DNA of 64,000 nucleotides from Vibrio sp. D404a (GCF_030248535.1 NZ_JAHGAJ010000016.1:1-64000), one strand, 5' to 3'; shown: positions 45,700-56,672, counted from the stretch's first letter. The notes: a model not told the origin generated them from the sequence alone. Numbers and translations are program-made.

Positions 45700-47217
45700 T
45701 TACGCTTGTGGACGCATTGCTGGGAATAGAATCACGTCACGAATTGTGTGCGTGTTAGTAAATAGCATCGCTAGACGATCGATACCGATACCTTGACCTG
45801 CTGTTGGCGGTAGGCCGTGCTCAAGTGCTGTGATGTAGTCTGCATCGTAGTACATTGCTTCATCATCACCTGCGTCTTTCGCGTTAACTTGCGCTTTAAA
45901 GCGCTCGTCTTGGTCTTGTGCATCGTTAAGCTCAGAGAAGCCGTTCGCTACTTCACGACCACCGATGAAGAACTCAAAGCGGTCTGTGAAGAACGGGTTG
46001 TCATCGCTACGACGAGCTAGAGGAGAGATATCTGCTGGGTAGCCCGTGATGAACGTTGGTTGAATTAGCTGAGGCTCAGCCGTTTCACCAAAGATCTCTT
46101 CAAGAAGCTGACCACATGTCCAGAACGTTTCTACTTCTACGTGTACAGATTTCGCGATTGCTACCATCTTCTCACGGTCTTGTAGGTCTGCTTCTGTTAG
46201 TGCTTGGATCTCAGCGTGCTCAGGATTGTAGTGTTTGATTGCTTCAAACATGCTCATGCGAGCGTAAGTGCCACCAAATTCTACTGTCTCGTCACCGTAA
46301 GGCATAGAAGTCGAACCAAGAACGTCCATCGCTGCTGTGCTTAGCATCTCTTCTGTTAGATCCATCAGATCTTTGTAGTCAGAGTACGCTTGGTAGAATT
46401 CCATCATTGTGAATTCTGGGTTGTGACGTGGAGATAGACCTTCGTTACGGAAGTTACGGTTGATCTCGAATACACGGTCAAAGCCACCTACAACTAGACG
46501 CTTCAGGTAAAGCTCAGGTGCAACACGTAGGTACATGTCGATGTCTAGTGCGTTGTGGTGAGTGATGAATGGACGTGCAGTCGCACCACCAGGGATCACG
46601 TGCATCATTGGCGTTTCAACTTCTAGGTAGCCTTTTGAGCTCATGAAGTTACGGATTGAAGATACAAGCTTAGAGCGCACGATGAATGCGTTGCGAGAGT
46701 CTTCGTTCACGATTAGATCAACGTAACGCTGACGGTAACGCATCTCTTGGTCAGTCAGGCCGTGGAACTTCTCTGGAAGTGGACGAAGTGCTTTAGTTAG
46801 CAGCTCGTAAGACTCCATGTTCACGTAAAGGTCGCCTTTACCTGACTTGTGAAGTGCACCTTTAACACCGATGATGTCACCGATATCTAGGCCTTGGTAT
46901 TTCTCTTTAAGCTCTTTTTGAACATCTTTTGCTGCGTATGCTTGGATACGGCCAGATGTTTCTTGAATAGCTAGGAATGGACCACGCTTAGCCATTACAC
47001 GGCCAGCGATTGCAACAACGTGGTTTAGCTCTTCTAGCTCTTCTTTAGTCTTTTCACCGAATTCCGCTTGAAGGTCGCCAGCTAGGTGCTCACGACGGAA
47101 GTCGTTTGGGTGGCCGTTTGCTTTGCAGCTCTTACGGATATGATCCAGTTTAGCGCGGCGCTCAGCAATCAGCTTGTTCTCTTCTTGTGCGTTTTCGTTT
47201 TGAACAGCATCAGTCAT
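45700..47217 (-). CDS. lysS: Lysyl-tRNA synthetase (class II)
   Basis: 505 residues (E. coli LysS 505). It charges tRNA-Lys. The N-terminal OB-fold anticodon domain (about 55-170) includes [15 protein letters not shown]; motif 2 is in [21 protein letters not shown] and motif 3 in [15 protein letters not shown]. It follows prfB by about 50 bp, the conserved prfB-lysS operon. Codon use is that of a highly expressed gene. Confidence 0.98.
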   Translation of the reverse strand: MTDAVQNENAQEENKLIAERRAKLDHIRKSCKANGHPNDFRREHLAGDLQAEFGEKTKEELEELNHVVAIAGRVMAKRGPFLAIQETSGRIQAYAAKDVQKELKEKYQGLDIGDIIGVKGALHKSGKGDLYVNMESYELLTKALRPLPEKFHGLTDQEMRYRQRYVDLIVNEDSRNAFIVRSKLVSSIRNFMSSKGYLEVETPMMHVIPGGATARPFITHHNALDIDMYLRVAPELYLKRLVVGGFDRVFEINRNFRNEGLSPRHNPEFTMMEFYQAYSDYKDLMDLTEEMLSTAAMDVLGSTSMPYGDETVEFGGTYARMSMFEAIKHYNPEHAEIQALTEADLQDREKMVAIAKSVHVEVETFWTCGQLLEEIFGETAEPQLIQPTFITGYPADISPLARRSDDNPFFTDRFEFFIGGREVANGFSELNDAQDQDERFKAQVNAKDAGDDEAMYYDADYITALEHGLPPTAGQGIGIDRLAMLFTNTHTIRDVILFPAMRPQA

Positions 47218-47267
47218 TTTCGATGTATCCTGTCTTTCTTTGTGAAAATTGTTTTTCGGTGAAAAGC

Positions 47268-48366
47268 TTACAGACCTGATTTCAGGCTAGCTTCAATAAA
47301 TTTGTCTAAGTCGCCATCAAGAACCGCTTGAGTATTGCGGTTTTCAACGCCAGTACGTAGATCTTTGATGCGCGAGTCATCCAGTACGTAAGAGCGGATT
47401 TGGCTACCCCAACCGATGTCAGATTTAGCATCTTCATTCGCTTGCTTCTCTGCGTTCTGCTTTTGAATCTCTAATTCAAACAGTTTTGCACGAAGCTGCT
47501 TCATCGCTTGGTCTTTGTTCTTATGCTGAGAACGGTCATTCTGACATTGCACCACAGTGTTGGTTGGAACGTGAGTAATACGAACCGCCGATTCCGTGGT
47601 GTTTACGTGCTGACCACCCGCGCCAGATGCACGGTATACGTCAATACGTAGATCAGAAGGGTTAATGTCGATATCAATGTTGTCATCAATCTCTGGGTAG
47701 ATAAACGCAGAAGCAAATGACGTATGACGACGACCGCTTGAGTCAAATGGAGACTTACGAACTAGACGGTGTACACCCGTTTCTGTACGTAGCCAGCCAT
47801 AAGCGTACTCACCAGAGATGCGAACTGTTGCACCTTTCAGGCCAGCAACTTCACCCTCAGACACTTCAATTACTTCGGTCTTAAAGCCTTTCGCTTCAGC
47901 CCAACGCAAGTACATGCGTAGCATCATTGAAGTCCAGTCTTGCGCTTCTGTACCACCCGAACCTGATTGTAGGTCGATGTAGCAATCAGATGCGTCGTGA
48001 TCGCCTGCGAACATACGACGGAACTCTAGCTTTTCTAGCTTAGCTTCTAGCTCAGCCAGTTCAGGTTCGATCTCGTCAAATGTCTCTTGATCTTCTTCTT
48101 CAACCGCTAGCTCAAGTAGGCCTTCCACATCTTCAACACCTTGGTCAAGTTGGTCGATAGTCTCTACCACAGCTTCCAGTGATGCACGCTCTTTACCTAG
48201 TGCTTGCGCACGCTCAGGCTCGTTCCATACATCCGGTTGTTCTAGTTCTGCGTTTACTTCTTCTAGACGCTCTTGTTTAGCGTCATAGTCAAAGGTACCC
48301 CCTCAGGATATTTGTGCGCTCAGACACATCCTGCAGACGGTTTTTGATTGGATTGATTTCAAACAT
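47268..48366 (-). CDS. prfB: Peptide chain release factor 2 (with programmed +1 frameshift)
   Basis: The gene is read in two frames. The first 25 codons start at ATG 48366 ([20 protein letters not shown] to RGYL) and end at an in-frame TGA. A +1 shift there joins the main frame, giving 365 residues as in E. coli RF2. RF2 recognises UGA and UAA and releases the peptide. The SPF tripeptide ([12 protein letters not shown]) and catalytic GGQ ([17 protein letters not shown]) are present. It lies between recJ and lysS as in E. coli. The second frame alone begins too late to be the true protein. Confidence 0.97.
48286..48302 (-). promoter_or_regulatory. prfB +1 frameshift site
   Basis: On the minus strand AGGGGG, a short spacer and CTTTGAC reproduce the E. 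coli site: an internal Shine-Dalgarno element, the slippery CTT codon and the TGA stop (48291-48289). Low RF2 favours shifting, so the protein controls its own synthesis. Confidence 0.95.
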
Positions 48367-48514
48367 TTTAGCTCATCATTTATGAGTAGAATTTAACCGA
48401 AGAATTGTACTCAAAAGTGTGACGGAGATACAGGAATTTTTAGATAAGAAAGTCGAACAATCGCTGATGAATGCGCAAAAGGAAATCAGCGAGATAAGAA
48501 TGGGGTTAACATAA

Positions 48515-48560
48515 GGTTAAAAACAACAATAACGCGCCCCAAAGGAGCCGGGGCACGCGT
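48515..48560 (-). terminator. recJ terminator
   Basis: On the minus strand ACGCGTGCCCC pairs with GGGGCGCGT (one bulge), followed by TATTGTTGTTTTT. It separates recJ from prfB. Confidence 0.7.
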
Positions 48561-48593
48561 TCAATTTTGCTTTTAGCGTAAACGAATTGGTCG

Positions 48594-50330
48594 CTACTTA
48601 GCTTCGATATTGTCGATCATTAACTGCAATGATTGATTACCGCGGAACTCGTTGATATCCAGCTTATAGGCAAGGTGCACGGTTTTAACCGACGCATCTG
48701 GCCAGCGACGCAAATCGACATTAAAAGCAATACCATCAATCATCACATTGGTCGGGTGACCTTTGTAAAGTGGCTCCAGCATCAATTTCAGGTGCTTCTC
48801 ACCGACTAGCTTTTGATGAAGCACTTTAAATTCGCCATCAAAGATTGGTTCTGGGAAAGCTTGTCCCCAAGGACCACCAGCACGCAAAAACTCAGCGGTA
48901 TGCATAGAAAATTCTTCAGGAAGCAGCTCTCCATCCGACAAGATAATGCCTTTGAGTGCCGTTTCACCAAGATCTTGTTTTACCGCTTCATCAAACAGTT
49001 TGCTAAAGCGTTCGAAATCTTTTTCCATGATGGTTAAGCCTGCAGCCATTGCGTGGCCACCGAACTTAACAATCAGACCTGGATTCTGCGTATCAATGCG
49101 ATCCAGCGTATCACGCATGTGCAAGCCCGGAATCGAGCGACAAGAGCCTTTAATGCTGCCCTCGCCACCATCAGCAAACGCAATCACTGGACGGTGATAT
49201 TTGTCTTTAATACGTGACGCCAGAATACCAATCACCCCTTGGTGCCAATCGCGTTGGAACAACGCTAAGCCGCAAGGCAAATCCGCCTCACCAAACTCTA
49301 GACGCTCACAAAAAGCAATTGCCTCTTGCTTCATGCCTTCTTCGATCTCTTTACGAGTCTGGTTCAAGCCATCGAGTTCACTCGCCATACGACGCGCCGC
49401 ATGGATGTTATTGCTCATCAGCAGCTCAACACCAAACGACATATCATCAAGACGACCAGCGGCATTAATGCGTGGCCCAAGAGCGAAGCCAAAATCAGAC
49501 GCCACCAAACGACGAGCATCTCGCTTCGCAACTTCAATCAGAGCCTGAATGCCCGGACGCGCTTTACCCGCACGAATACGTTGCAAGCCTTGATGCACCA
49601 GAATACGGTTATTCTCATCAAGTGGTACCACATCGGCAACCGTACCCAGAGCCACCAAGTCGATAAGCTCCATCAGTTTCGGTTCAGTCATGCCCTGCTG
49701 CGCAAACCAGCCCAGCTTTCGCATGTGAACGCATAGCGCCATCATTAAATAGAAAGCCACGCCCACACCTGCTAGAGCTTTAGAAGGAAACGCACAGCTT
49801 TCTAGGTTTGGGTTAACCATCGCATCCACCATCGGCAGTTCATGCCCCGGCAAGTGGTGGTCGGTGACCAATACGTCTAAGCCCTTCTCTTTAGCAAAGC
49901 GTACCCCTTCAATCGATGACACTCCGTTATCCACGGTCATGATCACGTCTGCGCCAATCTCAATCGCCTGCTCAACCACCTCTGGGCTGAGACCGTAGCC
50001 ATCTTCAAAACGGTTCGGCACTAAGTAGTCGACGTTATTACTGCCGAGCATACGCAGAGCCAATACAGAGAGTGCTGAACTGGTCGCGCCATCGGCATCA
50101 AAATCCCCGACGACAATAATGCGCTTCTGCTGCTGAATAGCTTTGAATAGCAACTCAACTGCCGCATCGATCCCGCCAAGTTTTTGGTACGAGTGCAAGC
50201 CTTTGGCTGCCGTCTCTAACTGGGCTGGGCTATTGATTCCACGACTCACGTAGATACGTTTGAGTAGTTCTGGTAAATCTGCTGGCAGAACGGAGGTATC
50301 GACTTCAGGGCGGCGTTGTATCTCTATCAT
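48594..50330 (-). CDS. recJ: Single-strand DNA 5'-3' exonuclease RecJ
   Basis: 578 residues (E. coli 577). It acts in RecF-pathway recombination, mismatch repair and base excision repair. DHH-family motifs: VVGDFDADGATSSALS, MTVDNGVSS, LVTDHHLPG with the DHH signature, and ALGPRINAAGRLDD. The DHHA1 motif is FGGHAMAAGLTI. It is downstream of dsbC in the conserved xerD-dsbC-recJ series. Confidence 0.97.
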   Translation of the reverse strand: MIEIQRRPEVDTSVLPADLPELLKRIYVSRGINSPAQLETAAKGLHSYQKLGGIDAAVELLFKAIQQQKRIIVVGDFDADGATSSALSVLALRMLGSNNVDYLVPNRFEDGYGLSPEVVEQAIEIGADVIMTVDNGVSSIEGVRFAKEKGLDVLVTDHHLPGHELPMVDAMVNPNLESCAFPSKALAGVGVAFYLMMALCVHMRKLGWFAQQGMTEPKLMELIDLVALGTVADVVPLDENNRILVHQGLQRIRAGKARPGIQALIEVAKRDARRLVASDFGFALGPRINAAGRLDDMSFGVELLMSNNIHAARRMASELDGLNQTRKEIEEGMKQEAIAFCERLEFGEADLPCGLALFQRDWHQGVIGILASRIKDKYHRPVIAFADGGEGSIKGSCRSIPGLHMRDTLDRIDTQNPGLIVKFGGHAMAAGLTIMEKDFERFSKLFDEAVKQDLGETALKGIILSDGELLPEEFSMHTAEFLRAGGPWGQAFPEPIFDGEFKVLHQKLVGEKHLKLMLEPLYKGHPTNVMIDGIAFNVDLRRWPDASVKTVHLAYKLDINEFRGNQSLQLMIDNIEAK

Positions 50331-50404
50331 GACCTAATGGGCCCAAGCTCAGTTGGGCCACTCCTTATGTGTATATTTGGGAAAGCGTATTGAGGAAGTG
50401 TAGA

Positions 50405-51193
50405 TTACTGCTCTAAACGTTGAATAAGCTGTGCTGGAGGCAGATAGCCACTCACAAGCTCACCACTTGGTAAGAAGATAGCTGGCGTGCCGCTGATACC
50501 AAGCTCGCGACCTAATTGGTATTGCTTAGCAATCACAGATTTGGTTTCAGACGTTGCTTTTGCCGAGTCTGGCATTTGACGGTTCACTTTCGCATCGTGC
50601 ATCGCTTCTTGTGGATCCTCAGAACCCCAAATCGCAGCCATCTGTGTTGCGACTTGACCCGTTGCACCCTGACGAGGGTACGCCATGTAGCGAACCGTAA
50701 TACCTAGGTCGTTGTAACCCTGCATTTGGCTATGCAGACGAACACAGTAGCCGCAAGTGATGTCAGTAAAGACAGTGATTGCGTATTTTTCGTTATCCGC
50801 TTTGTATTCGATCGCGGTATCTGACATTTCAGCAATCTTCGCCGCATTAATTGGCGCCTGACGCTCAGCCAAGACATCGCTGAATTTACCATTCTCATCT
50901 AAAGAGTAGAGCGTGCCAGCAATAAAGTGCTCGCCCGTTGGTGATGAGAAAATGATGCCGTTATTGGTTTGAACTTCGATAAGACCATCAATATCCGATG
51001 GCACAACGTCGATAACTTTGACACCAATTTTTTCAAAACGCTGGGTCAGAGCTTTAACATCGTAGGCTTGAGTAGATGCAGCCTCTACCGCAGTTTTTAC
51101 CTGCTCTGTGTTTTCTTCAGATGCATTACACGCAGTAATAACAAAAGGCAGTGCCAGTAGAGGAAGACGGCGTAATACGCTCATTAAGTTCAC
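50405..51193 (-). CDS. dsbC: Thiol:disulfide isomerase DsbC, with a lipobox
   Basis: 262 residues. It reshuffles wrong disulfides in the cell envelope and is kept reduced by DsbD. The active site CGYC is in TDITCGYCVRLHSQM; the cis-Pro loop is SGTPAIFLPSG. The N-terminal dimerisation domain lies at about 40-110. The signal sequence ends LPFVITACNASEEN, which fits a lipobox (ITA-C) with the Cys near position 22, whereas E. coli DsbC is soluble. It lies between xerD and recJ as in E. coli. Confidence 0.94.
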   Translation of the reverse strand: MNLMSVLRRLPLLALPFVITACNASEENTEQVKTAVEAASTQAYDVKALTQRFEKIGVKVIDVVPSDIDGLIEVQTNNGIIFSSPTGEHFIAGTLYSLDENGKFSDVLAERQAPINAAKIAEMSDTAIEYKADNEKYAITVFTDITCGYCVRLHSQMQGYNDLGITVRYMAYPRQGATGQVATQMAAIWGSEDPQEAMHDAKVNRQMPDSAKATSETKSVIAKQYQLGRELGISGTPAIFLPSGELVSGYLPPAQLIQRLEQ

Positions 51194-51210
51194 CTTAAAA
51201 TTATTTGAAT

Positions 51211-52140
51211 CTAAGCACGCGGGTGGTGCTGAGCATGGATCTGCTTCAGTCTTTCCGTCGCCACGTGAGTATAAATTTGGGTTGTCGATAAGTCACTATG
51301 TCCCAATAACATCTGTACGACTCTGAGATCGGCACCATAGTTCAGTAAATGTGTCGCAAACGCGTGTCTTAGAACGTGCGGCGACAGAAGTTCAGTATCA
51401 ATGCCAGCAACAACGGCATAGTGCTTAATACGGTACCAAAAGGTTTGACGGGTCATCTGTTTAGCACGTTTACTTGGAAACACCACATCTGAGCTGTTTT
51501 CACCCAGCAGTTGTGGGCGTCCTTGTTCAATAAAGGTCTCTATCCAATCTACGGCGTTTTCGCCCATCGGCACCAAGCGCTCTTTGCCACCTTTACCAAT
51601 CACGCGCACCACGCCTTGTCGTAGGCTGATGTTCTCCATGGTTAGGCTTACCAGTTCGGTGACACGCAGGCCGGTAGCATAAAGCAATTCTAGCATCGCT
51701 TTATCTCTGAGCTCGATAGGGTCATTGGGATCGGGCGCATCCAGCAGTGCATCAACCTGCTCTTCACTGAGATCTTTTGGCAAACGCTGAGGCAGTTTTG
51801 GGCTCACCAACAGCGCACTCGGATCATCGGCTCTGACCTTTTCACGATGCAGATACTGAAACAGACGACGAATCGCCGACAGCATACGCGCACGGGAAGT
51901 CTGTTTAAAGTTCGCATCAACCAGCCAACTCTGATAATCCTGCAAGCCGGATAAGCTAATGAAGTCCAAGCGATAATTATTGTTTTCCATCCAATCCAGC
52001 AACTTGGAGAGATCAGTTCGATAAGAGGTGAGCGTGTTTTCTGAAAGCCCGCGCTCCATCCACATTGCATCTAAAAACTGTTCAACAAGACCATGATCGG
52101 CATTCTGCCCTTGCGGCGACTGCATAGTTATTCTCATCAT
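51211..52140 (-). CDS. xerD: Site-specific tyrosine recombinase XerD
   Basis: Up to 309 residues; an internal ATG at 52125 would give 304 (E. coli 298), and the start is not settled. It resolves chromosome dimers at dif with XerC and FtsK. Catalytic residues are in ATGLRVTELV (Arg), IGKGGKERLVP (Lys), SPHVLRHAFATHLL (His, Arg) and LGHSDLSTTQIYTHV (His, Tyr). The N-terminal SAM-like DNA-binding domain covers about 12-95. It starts the xerD-dsbC-recJ operon and diverges from fldB. Confidence 0.96.
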   Translation of the reverse strand: MMRITMQSPQGQNADHGLVEQFLDAMWMERGLSENTLTSYRTDLSKLLDWMENNNYRLDFISLSGLQDYQSWLVDANFKQTSRARMLSAIRRLFQYLHREKVRADDPSALLVSPKLPQRLPKDLSEEQVDALLDAPDPNDPIELRDKAMLELLYATGLRVTELVSLTMENISLRQGVVRVIGKGGKERLVPMGENAVDWIETFIEQGRPQLLGENSSDVVFPSKRAKQMTRQTFWYRIKHYAVVAGIDTELLSPHVLRHAFATHLLNYGADLRVVQMLLGHSDLSTTQIYTHVATERLKQIHAQHHPRA

Positions 52141-52275
52141 ATTGGAAACTGTTTTGAGGGTAAGCCAGAGCCCTGATGAAAGCTATAAAAATTACGACTT
52201 GCGCGGATAATCGCTGCAATCGAGTTCGATTTATGGTTAGAATTCGCCATCTCAAATAAAAATCGAACACTTGCT

Positions 52276-52797
52276 ATGAAAATTGGACTGTTTTACGGCT
52301 CAACCACCTGTTACACAGAAATGGCTGCAGAAAAGATTCGCGGCATCATCGGCGAAGACTTAGTCGACATTCACAATGTAAAAGAAACGCCACTTTCATT
52401 AATGGCAGACTACGACCTACTGCTACTGGGTATCTCGACTTGGGATTTCGGAGAGATTCAAGAAGACTGGAATGAAATCTGGGACGACCTAGCAACCACG
52501 CCAGTAAAAGGCAAAGTGGTGGCGCTGTTCGGACTGGGCGACCAAGAGGGCTATGGCGAATGGTTCCTTGATGCTATGGGCCTGCTGCATGACGAACTAA
52601 AAACTGTTGGTGCAGATTTCGTGGGCTACTGGCCAAACGACGACAGCTACGAGTTTGAAGCATCAAAAGCCCTAACAGAAGACCAATCACAATTCGTTGG
52701 CCTCGCTCTGGATGAAGACTCACAGTACGAGTTAAGCGATGACCGAATCGCGGCGTGGGTTGAACAGGTGCTGGTTGAGTACAGCGAAAAAATCTAA
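52276..52797 (+). CDS. fldB: Flavodoxin FldB
   Basis: 173 residues, the FldB length. A small FMN-binding electron carrier. [20 protein letters not shown] holds the FMN phosphate loop; [16 protein letters not shown] and [15 protein letters not shown] are the flavin-stacking loops. Its divergent arrangement with xerD is the same as in E. coli, where fldB responds to SoxRS; no soxbox was identified here. Confidence 0.95.
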   Translation: MKIGLFYGSTTCYTEMAAEKIRGIIGEDLVDIHNVKETPLSLMADYDLLLLGISTWDFGEIQEDWNEIWDDLATTPVKGKVVALFGLGDQEGYGEWFLDAMGLLHDELKTVGADFVGYWPNDDSYEFEASKALTEDQSQFVGLALDEDSQYELSDDRIAAWVEQVLVEYSEKI

Positions 52798-52851
52798 TTC
52801 ATCAATCTGCGGCGTCAAGAGTGTCTGTCAGATTTTGAAAGCCTAGAGACA

Positions 52852-52887
52852 AAAAGGCCCCACTACAAAACCGTAGTGGGGCCTTTT
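52852..52887. terminator. Bidirectional terminator between fldB and brnQ
   Basis: AAAAGGCCCCACTAC and GTAGTGGGGCCTTTT form a 15-bp stem with a 6-nt loop and tracts for both converging genes. Confidence 0.95.
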
Positions 52888-52920
52888 CTATGTCATGGAG
52901 AACGGCTATCTAACTAAAGG

Positions 52921-54234
52921 CTAAACCGTCTCTTCCGCCATCTCTTGCTCTGTCGATTTACCAACAAAGAACATACAGATGATTGCAGCCGTCGTTGGTA
53001 GCAACCAACCCATGCCGATCTCGAACAATGGCAGCATGTTCAGTGCAGATACGTCTACACCCGCAACTTTTGCACCATCGATAAGAGCGAACAGCAGTGA
53101 TACCAATACCACCACGCGGTATGCCGCTTTTGGATTCGGGAAGCGACTACGCAGGAATGTCAGCGCCACTAGAGCGATTGCCACTGGGTAAAGCGCAAAC
53201 AGAACTGGCACAGACAGAGAAATAAGCTGAGAAAGCCCCACATTCGCTACCGTTGCACACGCAACACCAACGATGATCACCCAAGTCTTGTAAGAGAGTG
53301 ATGTCAGTGAGCTGAAGTAATCAGAACATGCCGATACCAAGCCAATTGCCGTCGTTAGACACGCCAGTAGAACGATCACAGACAGAACGATTTGACCTGA
53401 AGGACCAAACAGTGATTGAACATATAGACTTAGGATTGCACCGCCATTGTCAGCACCCGCCGCAACCGTTGAGCTAGTTGCACCAAGGAAGAATAGAGAG
53501 ATGTAAACAAACGCTAGGCCTGCTGCTGCAATGCAACCAGCACTGATCAGGTACTTAGTTGTAGCCGCGCGATCCGTAATACCTTTGCTACGGATAGAGT
53601 CCACAATCAACATACCAAACATCAATGACGCGAAGGTATCCATGGTGTTGTAGCCTTCAAGGAAACCTTTTGTCAGTGGCTGAGTAATGTATTCACCGTG
53701 AGCGGCAAGAACGTCACCCTGAGGGTTAACAAATACAGCAATTGCTAGGACAACCAGACCCACAAATAGCGCAGGGGTTAGTACCTTACCAATAACGTCA
53801 ATCAGCTTACCTTGAGACCATGAGAAGAACATGGCAACCACAAAAAACGCGATAGAAAAGAAAGTCAGGTGAGCTTGAGAGGCATCAATGAAGAACGGTT
53901 TCACCGCCATCTCGTAAGCTACTAGGCCGGTACGTGGCGCAGCAAATGCAGGACCGATGATAATAAAGATCAGCACTGCCATGATCGTCGCAGCTTGCTT
54001 AGGAAGATCCTTGGTCAAATGACCCCAGGAGCCACCTGCTAGAGCAACAGCAACAATAGTGATTAACGGCAGACCAACGGCGGTCAGCAGGAAACCAGAC
54101 ATCGCTGGAAGAAAGTGATCACCAGCCAACTGGCCAGCTAGTGGTGGGAATATGATGTTACCCGCACCCAAGAAAAACGCAAAAAGCATAAAGCCCAATG
54201 CCATTATATCTGTTAGTTTTAGACTCTGTTTCAC
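52921..54234 (-). CDS. brnQ: Branched-chain amino acid:cation symporter
   Basis: 437 residues with about 12 membrane helices. BrnQ takes up Leu, Ile and Val with Na+ or H+. MLFAFFLGAGNIIFPPLAGQLAG near the start is the family signature. FVYISLFFLGATS and TTAIGLVSACSDYF are further conserved helices. It stands alone with a shared terminator downstream. Confidence 0.95.
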   Translation of the reverse strand: MKQSLKLTDIMALGFMLFAFFLGAGNIIFPPLAGQLAGDHFLPAMSGFLLTAVGLPLITIVAVALAGGSWGHLTKDLPKQAATIMAVLIFIIIGPAFAAPRTGLVAYEMAVKPFFIDASQAHLTFFSIAFFVVAMFFSWSQGKLIDVIGKVLTPALFVGLVVLAIAVFVNPQGDVLAAHGEYITQPLTKGFLEGYNTMDTFASLMFGMLIVDSIRSKGITDRAATTKYLISAGCIAAAGLAFVYISLFFLGATSSTVAAGADNGGAILSLYVQSLFGPSGQIVLSVIVLLACLTTAIGLVSACSDYFSSLTSLSYKTWVIIVGVACATVANVGLSQLISLSVPVLFALYPVAIALVALTFLRSRFPNPKAAYRVVVLVSLLFALIDGAKVAGVDVSALNMLPLFEIGMGWLLPTTAAIICMFFVGKSTEQEMAEETV

Positions 54235-54546
54235 AGATAATCCTTAATTATATTTTTGAAATGATGTTGTGCTTGCGTGAATGTTACAGTTCAAAACTGC
54301 CACTCAATCTATAAAATAGTCGCGCATAATGACGAAACACTTAGTCAGCTGCAAGCTACCGCAGAAAAACACCATATTAATTTGCATTTTCAGGTCAAAA
54401 GCAGTTTATTTCACTAGTTTTGAAAACATAGCTACAATTATAAACTACTCATAAGTGGTAACAATTTAAACCAACCCAGAACAAAACCCTGTACAAAAGA
54501 TCAACAATAAAGCTAAATAGTTAAAAATTCCGGTACCCGCAGATTT
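54235..54546. other. brnQ-trmN6 intergenic region
   Basis: 312 bp, AT-rich, between divergent genes. CAGTTCAAAACTG (54290-54302) is a small inverted repeat near brnQ. No convincing promoter hexamers or leader structure could be identified. Confidence 0.3.
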
Positions 54547-55269
54547 ATGAAAGAAAAAACGTTAGAGACCAAAAGCTTTAATTTTAAACAGTTTTCCATT
54601 TATGGCGGACAGAGCGGAATGCCGGTCAGCACCGATGGCGTTCTATTAGGCGCTTGGACACAGCTCAACCACCAGCAACAGGTATTGGATATTGGTACGG
54701 GAACGGGTCTACTCGCACTGATGTTGGCTCAGCGCTTCCCTTCTGTGACAGTGAGTGCGATTGATATTGATCCCGATGCGATTCATGCAGCGAAAGTGAA
54801 CTTCGACCACTCGCCTTGGAGCCATCGTCTGCAGCTCTATTTTGGTAGCGTGCTAGAGGTTGATCTTACAGAGCAGTTTGATGCCATCATCTGTAATCCG
54901 CCTTATTTCAACTCGGGTGAGCAAGCGACGCACCATCAACGTGCTACCGCCCGTCACACCACCAGCTTGGATCACAAGGCGTTGGCGACGCGCTGTTATG
55001 AACTCACGACACCGATGGCGACCGCGAGCTTTATTTTGCCTATGGTAGAGGGCGAGCAATTCATCGATCTCGCCTCGGAGTATGGTTGGCACCTGTCTCG
55101 TCGACTGGATGTTCAGACCACAGCCAGAAAGCAGCCAACGCGTCTCCTGCTTGAACTCACCAAGGATCCTGATGTGCAACTCGACCATCAACAGCTATTG
55201 ATTCACGATCAAAATGGGTACAGCGACGCCTTTATCGCGTTAACCCAAGATTTTTATCTCAAGATGTAG
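54547..55269 (+). CDS. trmN6: tRNA1(Val) adenine-37 N6-methyltransferase
   Basis: 240 residues. It methylates A37 of tRNA1-Val (YfiC in E. coli). The SAM-binding motif is [18 protein letters not shown], and the N6-adenine signature NPPY is in [35 protein letters not shown] is the conserved N-terminus. It lies beside srmB, its E. coli neighbour, though here both genes point the same way. Confidence 0.94.
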   Translation: MKEKTLETKSFNFKQFSIYGGQSGMPVSTDGVLLGAWTQLNHQQQVLDIGTGTGLLALMLAQRFPSVTVSAIDIDPDAIHAAKVNFDHSPWSHRLQLYFGSVLEVDLTEQFDAIICNPPYFNSGEQATHHQRATARHTTSLDHKALATRCYELTTPMATASFILPMVEGEQFIDLASEYGWHLSRRLDVQTTARKQPTRLLLELTKDPDVQLDHQQLLIHDQNGYSDAFIALTQDFYLKM

Positions 55270-55377
55270 CAAATACCATGTGATCCTAATCACTAATGCT
55301 TCTATAATGTCCGACTACTCTTTTTTATCGTCTGCCAACGACGTGCAGACACATTTATTGCTTGTGGAGAAACAACA

Positions 55378-56610
55378 GTGATCAGAACCTTTGCAGAACT
55401 CGATCTAGAACAAGAGCTGCTTAAAGCAATCGACGAGATGGGTTACGAACGCCCAACACAGATACAAGCTGAAGCAATCCCACAAGCGTTAGATGGACGA
55501 GACGTTTTAGCTTCTGCACCAACAGGTACTGGTAAGACTGCATCATTTGTTCTACCAGCACTTCAATACCTATTGGACTTCCCACGTAAGAAAGCGGGCC
55601 CAGCACGTATGCTGATCCTAACGCCGACGCGTGAGCTAGCGATGCAGATCGCAGACCAAGCTCGTGATCTTGCGAAATACACCAGCCTTAATATCTTCAC
55701 CATTACTGGCGGTGTAATGTACCAAGAGCACGCCGATATCCTGGGCACGACTCAAGACATCGTTGTTGCAACTCCAGGTCGTCTAATGGAGTACATCGAA
55801 GCTGAGCGCTTTGATTGCCGTGCTATCGAATGGCTAATCCTAGATGAAGCAGACCGCATGCTAGACATGGGCTTTGGTCCAGTGGTTGACCGTCTATCTG
55901 CGGAGTGTCGCTGGCGTAAACAGACGCTACTGTTCTCTGCAACACTCGAAGGCAAAGGCGTTGAAGGCTTCACTGAAGATCTACTGAACAACCCAGCAGA
56001 GATCGATGCAAAATCTTCTCTACGTGAGCGTAAAAAGATCACTCAGTGGTACCACCGCGCAGACACAGCAGAGCACAAGCTGGATCTTCTAAAGCACATC
56101 ATCACTGAACAAGCTGAACGTACTATCGTGTTCCTTAAAACACGTGAGCGTTTGGCTGATCTACGCGCTCAACTAGAGAGCTCACAGATCCCATGTGCTT
56201 GGATTCAAGGTGAAATGCCGCAAGACCGCCGTAACAACGCGATTGCTCGCTTCCGTGACGGTTCAGTAAACGTGTTGCTTGCGACGGACGTAGCAGCTCG
56301 TGGTATCGACCTACCTGACGTGAGCCACGTAATTAACTACGATATGCCGCGTACTGCGGACGTTTACCTACACCGTATTGGCCGTACAGCGCGTGCGGGC
56401 AAGAAAGGTAATGCTATCTCTATCGTAGAAGCGCACGATCAACCAATGATTGAGCGTGTAGCTCGTTACACTAAAGAGAGCATCAAGGAACGCTTCATTG
56501 AAGGCATGCGTCCTACGCACAAAAAACCTGTCTTCAAGAAGAAGAAAAAGGTAAAGAAAGACGACAAAAAAGGCGCAGCTAAAAAAGTTGCGAAGAAAAA
56601 GAAGAAGTAA
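55378..56610 (+). CDS. srmB: DEAD-box RNA helicase SrmB
   Basis: 410 residues from a GTG start with GGAG at 55367-55370 (E. coli 444). It assists early 50S ribosome assembly. Helicase motifs: APTGTGKTASF (I), PTRELAMQ (Ia), ILDEADRMLDMGFG (II), FSATLEG (III), and HRIGRTARAG (VI). The match to SrmB is close in LQYLLDFPRKKAGPARMLIL. The tail from about 380 is almost all Lys and is shorter than in E. coli. Confidence 0.96.
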   Translation: MIRTFAELDLEQELLKAIDEMGYERPTQIQAEAIPQALDGRDVLASAPTGTGKTASFVLPALQYLLDFPRKKAGPARMLILTPTRELAMQIADQARDLAKYTSLNIFTITGGVMYQEHADILGTTQDIVVATPGRLMEYIEAERFDCRAIEWLILDEADRMLDMGFGPVVDRLSAECRWRKQTLLFSATLEGKGVEGFTEDLLNNPAEIDAKSSLRERKKITQWYHRADTAEHKLDLLKHIITEQAERTIVFLKTRERLADLRAQLESSQIPCAWIQGEMPQDRRNNAIARFRDGSVNVLLATDVAARGIDLPDVSHVINYDMPRTADVYLHRIGRTARAGKKGNAISIVEAHDQPMIERVARYTKESIKERFIEGMRPTHKKPVFKKKKKVKKDDKKGAAKKVAKKKKK

Positions 56611-56672
56611 TTCTCTTCGTGTCGTATTCGGTCACTGACACGGTGACCGAACATTCTGACCAACAGAATAAC

